The position numbers were made by a program, and so were the translations under genes. A stretch of 64,000 nt of DNA from Jeotgalibacillus campisalis (lineage in GTDB: Bacteria > Bacillota > Bacilli > Bacillales > Jeotgalibacillaceae), in assembly GCF_000829515.1 (NCBI RefSeq), contig NZ_JXRR01000015.1, positions 146,652 through 210,651 of the forward strand, written 5' to 3'. Shown piece after piece: positions 1-7,397 of the stretch. The notes under the pieces are model-generated. The model made no database searches. It was not told where the DNA came from and saw only the letters and a list, made by a program, of their open reading frames with translations. Position 1 is the first letter of the stretch. Every line of letters starts with the position of its first letter.

Positions 1-712
1 GGGTATCTTTTTTAGTTTCTTCCTTAGTTTTAAAGGAGGTAGTAAGATCTTCACCCCAGTACTTATTTAAAAACTGATCACGACCGGAATTTTTGCGATA
101 AAATCCGTAGCGGTCTGAGCTTTTAATATAGTAATCTTGATGGTATTCTTCAGCTACGTAAAACGTGTTTGCATCTGTAATTGGAACAATGACTTCTTCA
201 TCAAATCGGCCTGACTCTTCCAATCGTTGTTTGGAGGCCTCTGCAGCATCACGCTGTTCATCGTTCTGAACAAAAATCTCCGGGCGGTACTGTTTTCCCT
301 GGTCAATAAACTGCCCGTCCGCATCCGTCGGGTCAATTTGTCTCCAGTAAACCTCCAGCAAATCCTCATAGGAGATCACAGATGGATCAAAAATAACCGT
401 CACTGCTTCCGTGTGGCCGGTTTCTCCGCCAGCAACTTCCTTATACTCCGGATTTTCTTCACTGCCCCCTGTGTATCCTGAGACGGCATCTCTGACACCG
501 GCAAGCTTTTCAAATGGAGGTTCCATACACCAGAAGCAGCCTCCAGCAAAAACAGCTGTTTCTTCCGTTTCCTGAAGATCCATCTCATCTAGCGGTGCAC
601 TTCCGTAAGAATTGCTGGCAAATTGATCTGAAAACATAATATATAAAGCAATTCCTGCTACAATAAACGCAATACTGAATCCAAACCACTTCTTCTTATT
701 ACTTCTTGGCAT
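1..712 (-). CDS. msrA: Peptide-methionine (S)-S-oxide reductase MsrA, membrane-anchored, 3' end cut by window edge
   Basis: Reduces methionine-S-sulfoxide in oxidised proteins. The frame runs from an ATG at 712 to the left edge without a stop, so 237 codons are seen and the C-terminus is missing. A gaggggtgag ribosome site precedes the start. Residues about 10-27 form one hydrophobic segment after a short basic N-terminus, so this is a signal anchor and the enzyme should act outside the membrane. The MsrA signature GGCFWCMEPPFE follows, with the catalytic Cys at 59 in GCFWC. Conserved blocks GHTEAV and YWRQIDPTD, and then EYHQDYY, follow in order. A charged Lys/Glu tail at the edge resembles the linker to an MsrB domain in MsrAB fusions, but the MsrB part cannot be seen. 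Identification as MsrA is secure; the fusion is inference. Confidence 0.93.
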   Translation of the reverse strand, partial: MPRSNKKKWFGFSIAFIVAGIALYIMFSDQFASNSYGSAPLDEMDLQETEETAVFAGGCFWCMEPPFEKLAGVRDAVSGYTGGSEENPEYKEVAGGETGHTEAVTVIFDPSVISYEDLLEVYWRQIDPTDADGQFIDQGKQYRPEIFVQNDEQRDAAEASKQRLEESGRFDEEVIVPITDANTFYVAEEYHQDYYIKSSDRYGFYRKNSGRDQFLNKYWGEDLTTSFKTKEETKKDT

Positions 713-922
713 TTGCTCACCCCTCATAAAATTTAATCACATGAATGGTTAGGGAATAAGATACGTCCAATCTATCTTTAACGATAGCACATACGATGAG
801 AATTGAATAAAAATAATGCTCGTAAATCAAAAGAATTAAAAGGATTACGGAGACAAAAGGAGAATTAGTACAGTGAAACGTTTTTGTTCAACCTGATTTC
901 AGCTGGGAAAGGAGCCTCTTAG

Positions 923-1402
923 ATGAAGGAATGCAGGATGATCAGAAAATCTAGCTTTTACTTTATCGGACTGAAATGGACAGGAACCTATGAAGCGGCA
1001 GCTCACGGTGGCATTCAACCTGTTATTCAGGCATCGAAAGACCGGTTACATGAGCTAAAGCTTACTAATGAACATTCCAATTTGATTGGCCTGTCCTATC
1101 ATGACAGAATAGATGGTTTTACGTACTACATAGGCACAGAAGCAATAAAATCACAGCCCATTCCGCCGGATATGCATGGAATCATTATCCCCTCCCATGA
1201 CTACGCCATAACCGAGCATAAAGGTCAGCACGCCTGGAAAAGCTACGAACAGCTCTACAGGTGGTTGGACGATCAAGGGTACCAGATCAATGGCTACGGA
1301 CTTGACCACCTTGATGTCTATCCCATGGACTACGACCCGTTTAAAATGAACCCTTCTTTAACGATTGGCGTACCAATAAAAAGCTCGAGGAGTCTTGACT
1401 AA
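923..1402 (+). CDS. GyrI-like / AraC effector-binding-domain protein
   Basis: A 159-residue single-domain protein resembling the GyrI-like small-molecule-binding fold (the effector domain of BmrR/Rob-type regulators). Visible features are an N-terminal strand ending in GLKWTGTYE, a central glycine-containing strand (FTYYIGTEA), the segment PPDMHGIIIPSHDYAITEHKG that is typical of the family, and a C-terminal DHLDVYP stretch. No DNA-binding domain is present, so it is not a complete regulator; stand-alone members bind drugs or other hydrophobic ligands. The start ATG follows gaaaggagcc at good spacing. It lies upstream of queF in the same direction but is separated by a terminator-like hairpin. 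The ligand is unknown. Confidence 0.7.
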   Translation: MKECRMIRKSSFYFIGLKWTGTYEAAAHGGIQPVIQASKDRLHELKLTNEHSNLIGLSYHDRIDGFTYYIGTEAIKSQPIPPDMHGIIIPSHDYAITEHKGQHAWKSYEQLYRWLDDQGYQINGYGLDHLDVYPMDYDPFKMNPSLTIGVPIKSSRSLD

Positions 1403-1442
1403 TTTTTTCATCAGGCGTATAGTAGCAAGGATTATTTTATTC

Positions 1443-1470
1443 GGAGACATCCATCAGGATGTGTCCTTTT
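1443..1470 (+). terminator. Terminator-like hairpin after the GyrI-like gene
   Basis: GGAGACATCC pairs with GGATGTGTCC (one G-G mismatch) across a four-base loop and is followed by TTTT. The T tract is short, so termination may be partial. No preQ1 riboswitch consensus was found between this point and queF. Confidence 0.5.
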
Positions 1471-1518
1471 CCTGGTTGCAGATCGTACGTTATATTTTAA
1501 AATTAGGGGGAAATCAAT

Positions 1519-2016
1519 ATGTCAGGAAGATCAGATAAAGAATTAGAAGGCGTAAATTTATTAGGAAACCAAGGAACAGAATATGCATTTAACTATGCTC
1601 CAGAAGTCCTTGAATCATTTGATAACAAACATGCGGGAAGAGACTACTTTGTAAAATTCAACTGCCCTGAATTTACTTCTCTCTGCCCCAAAACCAATCA
1701 GCCTGATTTTGCTACCATCTACATCAGCTATATACCCGATCAAAAAATGGTCGAAAGCAAATCATTAAAGCTCTACCTATTTTCATTCCGCAATCACGGA
1801 GACTTCCACGAGGACTGCATGAACATCATCATGAACGACCTCATCGAACTCATGGACCCGCGCTACATTGAGGTATGGGGAAAATTTACGCCACGCGGCG
1901 GTATCTCAATTGACCCATATACAAACTACGGCAAGCCGGGGACAAAATATGAAGAAATGGCGTTTCATCGTTTGATGAATCATGATATGTATCCGGAGAC
2001 GGTTGATAATCGGTAA
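1519..2016 (+). CDS. queF: NADPH-dependent 7-cyano-7-deazaguanine reductase QueF
   Basis: Reduces the nitrile preQ0 to the amine preQ1 in the queuosine tRNA modification pathway, in the cytoplasm. The 165-residue protein is the short (unimodular) type and is nearly identical to B. subtilis QueF as I recall it. The thioimide-forming Cys is residue 56 in FTSLCPKT, the proton-donor Asp is residue 63 in QPDFAT, and the NADPH-binding motif around ESKSLKLY and [10 protein letters not shown] is intact. A gggggaaatcaat ribosome site precedes the ATG. Unlike in B. subtilis, queC, queD and queE are not adjacent. Third codon positions in the middle are C-rich, which is probably normal for this conserved gene. 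Confidence 0.97.
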   Translation: MSGRSDKELEGVNLLGNQGTEYAFNYAPEVLESFDNKHAGRDYFVKFNCPEFTSLCPKTNQPDFATIYISYIPDQKMVESKSLKLYLFSFRNHGDFHEDCMNIIMNDLIELMDPRYIEVWGKFTPRGGISIDPYTNYGKPGTKYEEMAFHRLMNHDMYPETVDNR

Positions 2017-2191
2017 ACTAGTCTAGTTATGAACAGCACTCATTCATTTACTTTCACCTGAAATTTTGCAGATTGCAAATGTTTTAGGATGAAATTATAT
2101 GGATGGGTGTTTTTCGTTTTGATTATGGAGAATTAATGGGATTTATATGTTAAAATTAAACAGTAAGAGGAATATAAGGAGGTGCGCTCAC

Positions 2192-3340
2192 ATGGTAAAA
2201 AACTTATTGACTAAAACTAAAATGTCAAAAATGACCGGATGGTCTGAAGCGAACGGAAGACGTTGGGTGAAAAACTTTTCAGATTTTATTCCTTACGAAC
2301 TTACTAATAATCGAATAATGTACACAAATGAATCTTTAAGGGTCATGAAGTTTCTAAAAAAAATGAATGATGCGGGATATTCAGCTGCAGATCTTAAAAA
2401 AATATTTTTAACACAAGGTGTTCCTAATACCGAAGAAGAAGAAAACCTTATACTAAATCAAAAGAAGTTTAAACCAGTTCATAATTTATTTGATGAAAAT
2501 ATAAAAGAATCTATTCCATCATCAGGTCAGTTAATGATTCCTTATCTTGAACTTATCAAAGATGGAAATATTTATACTGCAAGTGATATTACAGAAAAAA
2601 TTGTAAAATACTTTAGTTTATCTGAAAAACAACGACATATGCGATATGAAAATACATCTGATATTGTTCTCCTCTCAAGAATAAGAGGGGTCAGATATAG
2701 TTTAAAGAAAGAAAATTACATAGAAGAAGTAAGCAGATTGACGTATAGAATAACAGATGAGGGGCGCGAATTACTTAATGAAAGTTATTCTGAAATTTCT
2801 GAAGAAATCGAGGAGCTTGAAAGAAATGTAGATCCATTAACAGTAGTAAAGGAAAAGTTAGATGAGCTGAATAATGAATTGGCGGATAATCTTCTTAAGA
2901 AACTAAGAACCGTTCATTGGATGAAATTTGAAGATATCGTTGTTGAGTTACTAACTGTAATGGGATATGGAGATGGCCAGGTAACTCAACGGACCAATGA
3001 TGAAGGCTTGGACGGCGTAATTAAAGAAGATAAATTGGGTCTGGACAATATTTATGTTCAAGCAAAAAGGTTTGCAGCTAATAATTCTGTTGGCAGAGAA
3101 ATTGTTCAGAGCTTTTCTGGTGCCTTGGATGGAAAAGAAGCGAGAAAAGGAGTATTTATAACAACTTCATACTTTACCGAAGGTGCAAAAAAATATGCGG
3201 AACGTCTTGAATCGAAGAAAATTATTTTGATTGACGGGATCGAACTTTCAAAATTAATGATTTCTCATAATGTAGGTGTCGATGTGAATCAAACCTTTAT
3301 TGTTAAAGCAATTGATTTTGATTACTTTAAAGATGAATAA
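2192..3340 (+). CDS. Mrr-family (type IV) restriction endonuclease with an N-terminal MerR/RacA-like DNA-binding domain
   Basis: Likely cleaves foreign or modified DNA. The ATG at 2192 follows a strong aaggaggtg site; an earlier in-frame ATG at 2147 lacks one. The 382-residue protein is about 80 residues longer than typical Mrr. In order: residues about 8-70 read as a MerR/RacA-like helix-turn-helix (SKMTGWSEANGRRWVK, then YTNESLRVMKFLKKM); about 110-195 match the Mrr N-terminal winged helix (LMIPYLELIKDG, YRITDEGRELL); about 235-365 are the PD-(D/E)xK catalytic domain with FEDIVVELL, GLDGVI (Asp about 273) and VQAKRF (Gln-Ala-Lys about 290). There is no neighbouring methylase or specificity gene. 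Codon usage is more AT-rich than around it, consistent with acquisition. The domain combination is discussed in the findings. Confidence 0.85.
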   Translation: MVKNLLTKTKMSKMTGWSEANGRRWVKNFSDFIPYELTNNRIMYTNESLRVMKFLKKMNDAGYSAADLKKIFLTQGVPNTEEEENLILNQKKFKPVHNLFDENIKESIPSSGQLMIPYLELIKDGNIYTASDITEKIVKYFSLSEKQRHMRYENTSDIVLLSRIRGVRYSLKKENYIEEVSRLTYRITDEGRELLNESYSEISEEIEELERNVDPLTVVKEKLDELNNELADNLLKKLRTVHWMKFEDIVVELLTVMGYGDGQVTQRTNDEGLDGVIKEDKLGLDNIYVQAKRFAANNSVGREIVQSFSGALDGKEARKGVFITTSYFTEGAKKYAERLESKKIILIDGIELSKLMISHNVGVDVNQTFIVKAIDFDYFKDE

Positions 3341-3391
3341 TCAAATTAAAAATTACCAAGCAGATACTTTAAGTTTGTTCTAATAGAAAAC

Positions 3392-3514
3392 AGAGGTGAA
3401 CGGAGCGGAAGGTGGCGACTCCTGCAGGATATGACGGCAAGCTGAGACTTTGCAGGGCAAGGCCCTGGAAAGGCTCAGCGCCGTCCCTGCGGAAAGCGTC
3501 CGCCTGAAGCGAAG
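3392..3514. repeat. Bacillaceae dispersed palindromic repeat element
   Basis: A GC-rich block in an AT-rich gap. It begins ggagcggaaggtggcgactcc and ends with gcgtccgcctgaagcgaag, a sequence type I recognise from many Bacillaceae intergenic regions. Nested perfect arms are visible: GACGGC 3433-3438 with GCCGTC 3480-3485, GCTGAG 3441-3446 with CTCAGC 3474-3479, and CAGGGC 3453-3458 with GCCCTG 3462-3467. It should fold into one long stem as DNA or RNA. It is noncoding, and its function is unknown. Confidence 0.75.
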
Positions 3515-3526
3515 TGAACCGGTTAG

Positions 3527-3560
3527 AAGAGGTTGAGACACTTTTGTCCTGACCTCTTTT
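3527..3560 (+). terminator. Hairpin with T tract downstream of the repeat element
   Basis: AAGAGGT at 3527-3533 pairs with ACCTCTT at 3552-3558, followed by T residues. The loop contains tgagacacttttgtcctg, another sequence often seen in Bacillaceae intergenic repeats. It could end mrr transcription reading through the repeat. Confidence 0.5.
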
Positions 3561-3654
3561 GCAATTAATTTGCCCTGCCATTTTACGAAGGTAATCTAGG
3601 AGTAGCTTAGCTTCTACTAGTTGAATTATAAATTTTACATCCAACAAGGAAAAC

Positions 3655-4557
3655 CTAAAATCTGGCAAGTCCTCTCTCAAATGCAGCAAGATGATTTAAA
3701 GAGGCGTTTCGAAGCTGTGTAAACACTATTCTCATGTCAGAAGGTATTTCAAGTGATAAAAATCGTTCATACATAGAGATATTTTCAATTTCCCCCTGTA
3801 CGCCAGCATTATAGGCGGCTTTAATGTTTTCTGGAGTTGAAACGAATGATAGTGATTCATCTTCAGGTATAGGCACTTGATAGCGTTGGAAAAGAGGTAC
3901 TAATGCATTGATATGTCTCAATTCTGCTTCTTTAATTTGGGCAAATGTACGAATATATCCCAAATTCCCAAGGATATCATTATATCTTGCTTGTGCTAAA
4001 TATTCGTCCTGCAGGGCATATGTGAGCATTTGTGGTATGGACAATGAAGAAGAACTTAAAGCACCCTTAGCACCGTAATTTTCAATTTGCCGCGCAGTAT
4101 GGGTCAGGGGTGATTTTTGCAGTAAATATAAAAACCATACAGCGTGATTTTGTTCGTCTGCAGCGGCACGACGAAATCTGTTTTTAATATAAGTGTTCTG
4201 TGCTTTATCTGCTATTTCTAAATAGGAATCAACAGCTTTCTGTTCGTCTTCGAAGGCAAATTCAAGTCCTGCTCTATATTGATCAGGACATTTCTCAATA
4301 AACTTATACATTGGTTGTGTCCCTGTTATGCTCATATAGATCGAGCTGAACTCATTCAAATGACGCTTTTCATCTTGTTGAATCTCAAGTATTTTATCTC
4401 TCACATCCTGCGCGGGAGCAACTTGCGCTAACTTCTCATAACAGGCAATGGCGCTATATTCAGCGTTAATCGCTTTTTGAATATCATTCATCATTTGTCT
4501 ATCATGGTCTGAGTAAAGATATTGATTATGCTGAGAAGAGGATTGATTTGAATACAT
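3655..4557 (-). CDS. Tandem ferritin-like (rubrerythrin-type plus DUF2202-type) diiron protein
   Basis: A 300-residue soluble protein made of two ferritin-like four-helix domains. The first (about 20-155) carries EYSAIACYE and DEKRHLNE, then EDEQKAVDSYLE and ADEQNHAVW. The second (about 170-298) carries LQDEYLAQARY, KEAELRHINAL, then QGEIENISMYERF and NHLAAFERG. Each domain shows the paired Glu...ExxH pattern that binds a diiron centre. The second resembles the DUF2202 family. No rubredoxin iron site is present. The start ATG has an aggaggacaat site on the minus strand. Likely roles are iron handling or peroxide removal, possibly spore-associated, but substrate and location are not shown by the sequence. 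It has no co-directional close neighbour. Confidence 0.75.
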   Translation of the reverse strand: MYSNQSSSQHNQYLYSDHDRQMMNDIQKAINAEYSAIACYEKLAQVAPAQDVRDKILEIQQDEKRHLNEFSSIYMSITGTQPMYKFIEKCPDQYRAGLEFAFEDEQKAVDSYLEIADKAQNTYIKNRFRRAAADEQNHAVWFLYLLQKSPLTHTARQIENYGAKGALSSSSLSIPQMLTYALQDEYLAQARYNDILGNLGYIRTFAQIKEAELRHINALVPLFQRYQVPIPEDESLSFVSTPENIKAAYNAGVQGEIENISMYERFLSLEIPSDMRIVFTQLRNASLNHLAAFERGLARF

Positions 4558-4736
4558 TGCAGATTGTCCTCCTAATGTTGGATTTTCTTTTTATCATATG
4601 TTTTTTAGTTTTGTTGGTGTGCAAAGGCATAAGTGGTCAGCCTGAAAGTCAATTAGCTCAGGCAGGCATCCCAAAAAAGAGGGGAATAAAGGGTAACAGA
4701 AACTCGGCGCAGCCATCACCAACCTATTTAAAGTAA
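4548..4736 (+). CDS. Possible small membrane protein (uncertain)
   Basis: A 62-codon frame with a TTG start, one strongly hydrophobic segment (about residues 5-25, QIVLLMLDFLFIICFLVLL) and a basic, proline-containing tail. It overlaps the first bases of the divergent ferritin-like gene by 10 nt, and its ribosome site is weak. I know no family for it. The long hydrophobic stretch ending in a positively charged tail is plausible for a real single-span protein, but chance cannot be excluded. Confidence 0.28.
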   Translation: MNTLQIVLLMLDFLFIICFLVLLVCKGISGQPESQLAQAGIPKKRGIKGNRNSAQPSPTYLK

Positions 4737-4748
4737 ATTCCTCCTCCT

Positions 4749-4779
4749 TGCATAACAAGATAATAAGTTTCCCATAATG
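4749..4779 (+). promoter_or_regulatory. Candidate SigG (forespore) promoter for DUF1657-yetF
   Basis: TGCATA at 4749-4754, 18 bases, then CATAATG at 4773-4779, close to the SigG pattern (TGAATA/TGCATA and CATACTA). It lies 31 bases before the DUF1657 start. Genes of this pair are forespore-expressed in spoVA2mob-type operons, which agrees. Confidence 0.45.
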
Positions 4780-4810
4780 AAGAAAGGCAGCAGGAATGAG
4801 GAGTGAGGCT

Positions 4811-5014
4811 ATGAGCGCAGTTAGTGTAAGAAACTGTCTTGTACATTTGAAGCAGGTTGAACGTAAATTGGCTGAACAGGTGGTAAAAGCTGCAAGTATA
4901 GAAGAAAAAAGAATCTATAGTGATGCGATGATTCAGGTTAGTGAAGTGATACAGGATATGAAAAGACGTATCATTAAAATGGAGAAAATAGAAGAGTTTG
5001 CAGGAAAGGAGTGA
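4811..5014 (+). CDS. DUF1657 small protein, partner of YetF
   Basis: A 67-residue, mostly helical, charged protein matching DUF1657 (VRNCLVHLKQVERKLAEQ pattern). The ATG at 4811 follows gaggagtgagg; two earlier in-frame starts lack a site. DUF1657 proteins occur beside DUF421/YetF genes in sporulation-linked operons of Bacillaceae, including the mobile spoVA2 operon that raises spore heat resistance. Here only the DUF1657-YetF pair is present, without spoVAC, spoVAD or spoVAE. The stop is 4 bases before the yetF start, so the two are an operon. Biochemical function is unknown. Confidence 0.8.
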   Translation: MSAVSVRNCLVHLKQVERKLAEQVVKAASIEEKRIYSDAMIQVSEVIQDMKRRIIKMEKIEEFAGKE

Positions 5015-5018
5015 GTAG

Positions 5019-5882
5019 ATGCCGGATTGGCTGATTGTTTTAGGCAGAGGGCTTGCCATGTTGATGGTTTTATTTTTTATGACAAAAGTGCTCGGAAAAA
5101 AGCAAATATCACAGTTGTCTTTTTTTGAGTATGTTATCGGGATCACTGCCGGAAGTATTGGAGCAGAGGTTATCACGGGGTTGGACAGAAATTTTTTTCA
5201 TGGGATCATCGGTATCTCTTCTTTTATTGCCATCCCCTTCCTGGTTGATAAATTATCAATGAAAAATAAGAAGCTGCGTGATTTCTTTGAAGGGAAAGGA
5301 ACCGTGGTGATTCAAAATGGGAACATTATCGAGAAAAGCTTAAATAAAGAGAAGTATACAATCGACGAATTGATGGAACTTCTTCGGAAAAAAGATGTAT
5401 TTGACGTTTCAAATGTAGAATTTGCAATCCTAGAGCCAACGGGCGATTTAAATGTCCTGTTGAAAAAGGAAAAAAGACCTTTGACTTCAGAAGATATAGG
5501 GCTTGTTACTGATGAGGAAAAAGAGCCGTGCACGATTATCATGGATGGCGCCGTCATGATTAAAACACTAGCTTCAATCGGCAAAGATGAGCAATGGCTG
5601 GAAGAGCAGCTGGCAAAGAAAAATAAGAGGGTAGAGGATGTATTTTTAGCTCAAGTTAATTCAGTTGGACAGCTGTATCTGGATCTTTATGATGACAATG
5701 CATCTAAAGCACAGACAGATCAGGGGAAAGTAATAAAAGCCATAATGGAAAGATGCAAGGCTGACCTGGACCTTCTGTCTCTTGAATCAACAGACGAAGA
5801 AAGCAAGCTGATGTATCAAAAAAATAGTGATAAACTCCAGACCGTGCTTCATGATCTGAAAACATTGAGTAAGCCGATATGA
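5019..5882 (+). CDS. yetF: YetF-type DUF421 membrane protein
   Basis: A 287-residue DUF421 protein. The N-terminus has about three hydrophobic segments (about 5-22, 35-55 and 60-80) with the family motif TKVLGKKQISQLSFFEYVIGITAGSI split around them. A conserved cytoplasmic domain follows (YTIDELMELLRKKDVFDVSNVEFA, then ILEPTGDLNVLLK). The last about 100 residues are acidic and helical. The start follows ggaaaggagtgagtag. It is coupled to the upstream DUF1657 gene. YetF-family proteins contribute to spore membrane or germination properties in some Bacillus; the molecular action is not settled. A role in spores is inferred from the partner gene and the candidate SigG promoter. Confidence 0.88.
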   Translation: MPDWLIVLGRGLAMLMVLFFMTKVLGKKQISQLSFFEYVIGITAGSIGAEVITGLDRNFFHGIIGISSFIAIPFLVDKLSMKNKKLRDFFEGKGTVVIQNGNIIEKSLNKEKYTIDELMELLRKKDVFDVSNVEFAILEPTGDLNVLLKKEKRPLTSEDIGLVTDEEKEPCTIIMDGAVMIKTLASIGKDEQWLEEQLAKKNKRVEDVFLAQVNSVGQLYLDLYDDNASKAQTDQGKVIKAIMERCKADLDLLSLESTDEESKLMYQKNSDKLQTVLHDLKTLSKPI

Positions 5883-5953
5883 ATAAAAAATCATCTGCGT
5901 GAATTTAAAAAAATAACTGAATTCACATTCGATTCTGTATCCCGCTTCCTGCC

Positions 5954-5982
5954 TTTACATGACCATGGGACATGCGTATAAT
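5954..5982 (+). promoter_or_regulatory. SigA promoter for yitT
   Basis: TTTACA at 5954-5959, exactly 17 bases, then TATAAT at 5977-5982, 44 bases before the yitT start. Confidence 0.75.
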
Positions 5983-6025
5983 GCGGTCTTGTGATTATAA
6001 AAAAGAGCGTTAGGGGGCATTTCGT

Positions 6026-6871
6026 ATGAAAAAAGTGACAAGCTTTTTATTAATGAATCTAGGTGCACTTTTTGTTGCCTTAAATGTTCATTTCTTTCTT
6101 TCGCCAAACAGCTTGGCAACGGGTGGAGTAAGCGGGATGTCTATCGTGCTAAACTCCCTTTTTCCTTCAATGTCAATTGGTTTCTTCATGGTGATTGTTA
6201 ATATCGTGCTGTTTGCACTTGGTGTTGCCTTTTTAGGCTTTCAGTTTGGAACGAAGACCGTCTACACCAGCTTTGCTTTATCGGGCTATGTATGGCTGCT
6301 TGATTGGCTTGTGCCAGTCTCAGCACCTTTAAGTGATGATATACTCATACAATTAATTATTGGACAATGTATCGCCGCAATTGGGATGGCCATTGTATTT
6401 AATCAGCGCGCTTCAACTGGCGGAACGGATATTATTGCGATGATCATTAATAAATATTTCCGTATTGAAATAGGACGCGCAGTGTTGTTTTCCGATTTAG
6501 CTGTTGCCCTATCTTCTGTTTTGTTATTTGGACCGCAGATCGGAATGTATGCATTCTTTGGCGTTATTTTAAATGGCTTAATGATTGATTATACGCTGCA
6601 GCAGTTCAATGCAAATAAAGAAGTCGTGATTATCAGTCAGAAAAGCGATTTAATCCGTGCATTTATTGTTGGGGAACTTGGCTGTGGAGCAACGATTCAC
6701 TCAGCAAAAGGCGCGTTCAACTATGAACAAAAAGAAGTCATTACGACCATTCTCGGACGAAAAGATTTGTCCAGATTAAAGAATTTTGTTGGTTCACAGG
6801 ATGAAAAGGCGTTTATTACCGTTCATAGTATGAATGAAATACTCGGTCAAAACTTTAAACGGCTTGCTTGA
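6026..6871 (+). CDS. YitT family membrane protein (DUF161 + DUF2179)
   Basis: A 281-residue protein with about five or six hydrophobic helices (residues about 5-195) holding the DUF161 signatures SLATGGVSGMSIVL and QRASTGGTDIIAMI. A soluble C-terminal DUF2179 domain follows (about 200-278; HSAKGAFNYEQKEVITTIL). This architecture is typical of YitT/YvjA/YqfU proteins, which are widespread in Firmicutes and whose transport role is not established. A gttaggggg site precedes the ATG, a good SigA promoter lies upstream, and a terminator follows, so it is a single-gene unit. Confidence 0.88.
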   Translation: MKKVTSFLLMNLGALFVALNVHFFLSPNSLATGGVSGMSIVLNSLFPSMSIGFFMVIVNIVLFALGVAFLGFQFGTKTVYTSFALSGYVWLLDWLVPVSAPLSDDILIQLIIGQCIAAIGMAIVFNQRASTGGTDIIAMIINKYFRIEIGRAVLFSDLAVALSSVLLFGPQIGMYAFFGVILNGLMIDYTLQQFNANKEVVIISQKSDLIRAFIVGELGCGATIHSAKGAFNYEQKEVITTILGRKDLSRLKNFVGSQDEKAFITVHSMNEILGQNFKRLA

Positions 6872-6926
6872 TGCTGAACATTTCACCAATGAATGCAGCA
6901 ACGAAATTTTATAGAAGAATTTTTCT

Positions 6927-6968
6927 CCGGTGGAACTTCCGACTAAAGGAATGGGCCGCCGGTTTTTT
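6927..6968 (+). terminator. Terminator after yitT
   Basis: CCGGTGG at 6927-6933 pairs with CCGCCGG at 6956-6962, followed by six T residues. The loop is long but contains an inner aacttcc/ggaat pairing. Confidence 0.7.
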
Positions 6969-7107
6969 CTATTTTAATGACGCTGATTCCTGGTGCTGGC
7001 ATGACAAAGAGCTGTTCAAAAAAAATTGAAGCAGCCATTGTAATTTAAAAGAATATTCTCTATAATTAAGTCATATTTTAGATGGTACGGATCGGGAGGT
7101 GAAAGAG

Positions 7108-7275
7108 ATGGGTAATGAATTGGCGATTTTCTCAGCGATTTTAAGTTTTCTTACGATCTGCTGTGGAATTTTTCATGCATATACGCACAAAGGGAGCAGT
7201 CTGTCCTTTTTTAAGCAAATGCACGAAACTAATTTCATTCAGAGATCTCTTATCGCCTCAAATACCGCAAAATAG
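7108..7275 (+). CDS. Small single-span membrane protein, 55 aa, upstream of the ABC-F gene
   Basis: ATG at 7108 with a strong gggaggtg site seven bases before it. The 55-residue product has a hydrophobic stretch at about residues 4-22 (LAIFSAILSFLTICCGIF) and a short polar tail. I know no named family. The stop overlaps the first arm of a stem-loop (7274-7314) that precedes the ABC-F gene, so it could be an independent small protein or a leader ORF. The quality of the ribosome site and the clean hydrophobic pattern support translation. Confidence 0.5.
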   Translation: MGNELAIFSAILSFLTICCGIFHAYTHKGSSLSFFKQMHETNFIQRSLIASNTAK

Positions 7276-7357
7276 AGCAGGAGTATGTCCGAAGCATGCT
7301 GAATGACTCGCTCTGTTTACGTAGCTGTGGGGATAAGTAGCCCTATGGCTATTTTTT
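7274..7357 (+). promoter_or_regulatory. Terminator/possible attenuator in the ABC-F leader
   Basis: Two stem-loops. The first is AGAGC 7274-7278 with GCTCT 7310-7314 plus GAGT 7281-7284 with ACTC 7306-7309. The second is GTAGCC 7337-7342 with GGCTAT 7347-7352, followed by five T residues. GTAGC at 7321-7325 could instead pair with GCTAT at 7348-7352, giving an alternative fold. The T tract ends 40 bases before the ABC-F start. This may be the end of the small upstream gene or a translation-sensing attenuator of the kind known for antibiotic-induced ABC-F genes. Confidence 0.5.
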
Positions 7358-7397
7358 ATGGAAAAGAGGTCTCTCAACAATCGTTCGGGAGGAACTC

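Noticed and set aside
1403..1518. preQ1 riboswitch before queF
   Set aside because: No conserved preQ1 aptamer core is present; only a simple terminator-like hairpin is seen.
1150..1960. C-rich third positions in the GyrI-like gene and queF, possibly the same skew as beside the repeat arrays
   Set aside because: T and G still make up roughly 30 percent of queF third positions, no repeat unit lies nearby, and B. subtilis queF has similar C-rich stretches, so ordinary codon preference is enough.
2147..2191. Upstream ATG start for the Mrr-like gene
   Set aside because: No ribosome site before it, while ATG 2192 has a near-perfect one; the extra 15 residues match no domain.
5899..5930. Hairpin GTGAATT/AATTCAC after yetF as a terminator
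   Set aside because: Short AT-rich stem, long loop and no T tract.
7285..7302. Five-codon leader peptide (Met-Ser-Glu-Ala-Cys) before the ABC-F gene
   Set aside because: The GGAG sequence is only one base from the ATG, too close for initiation.
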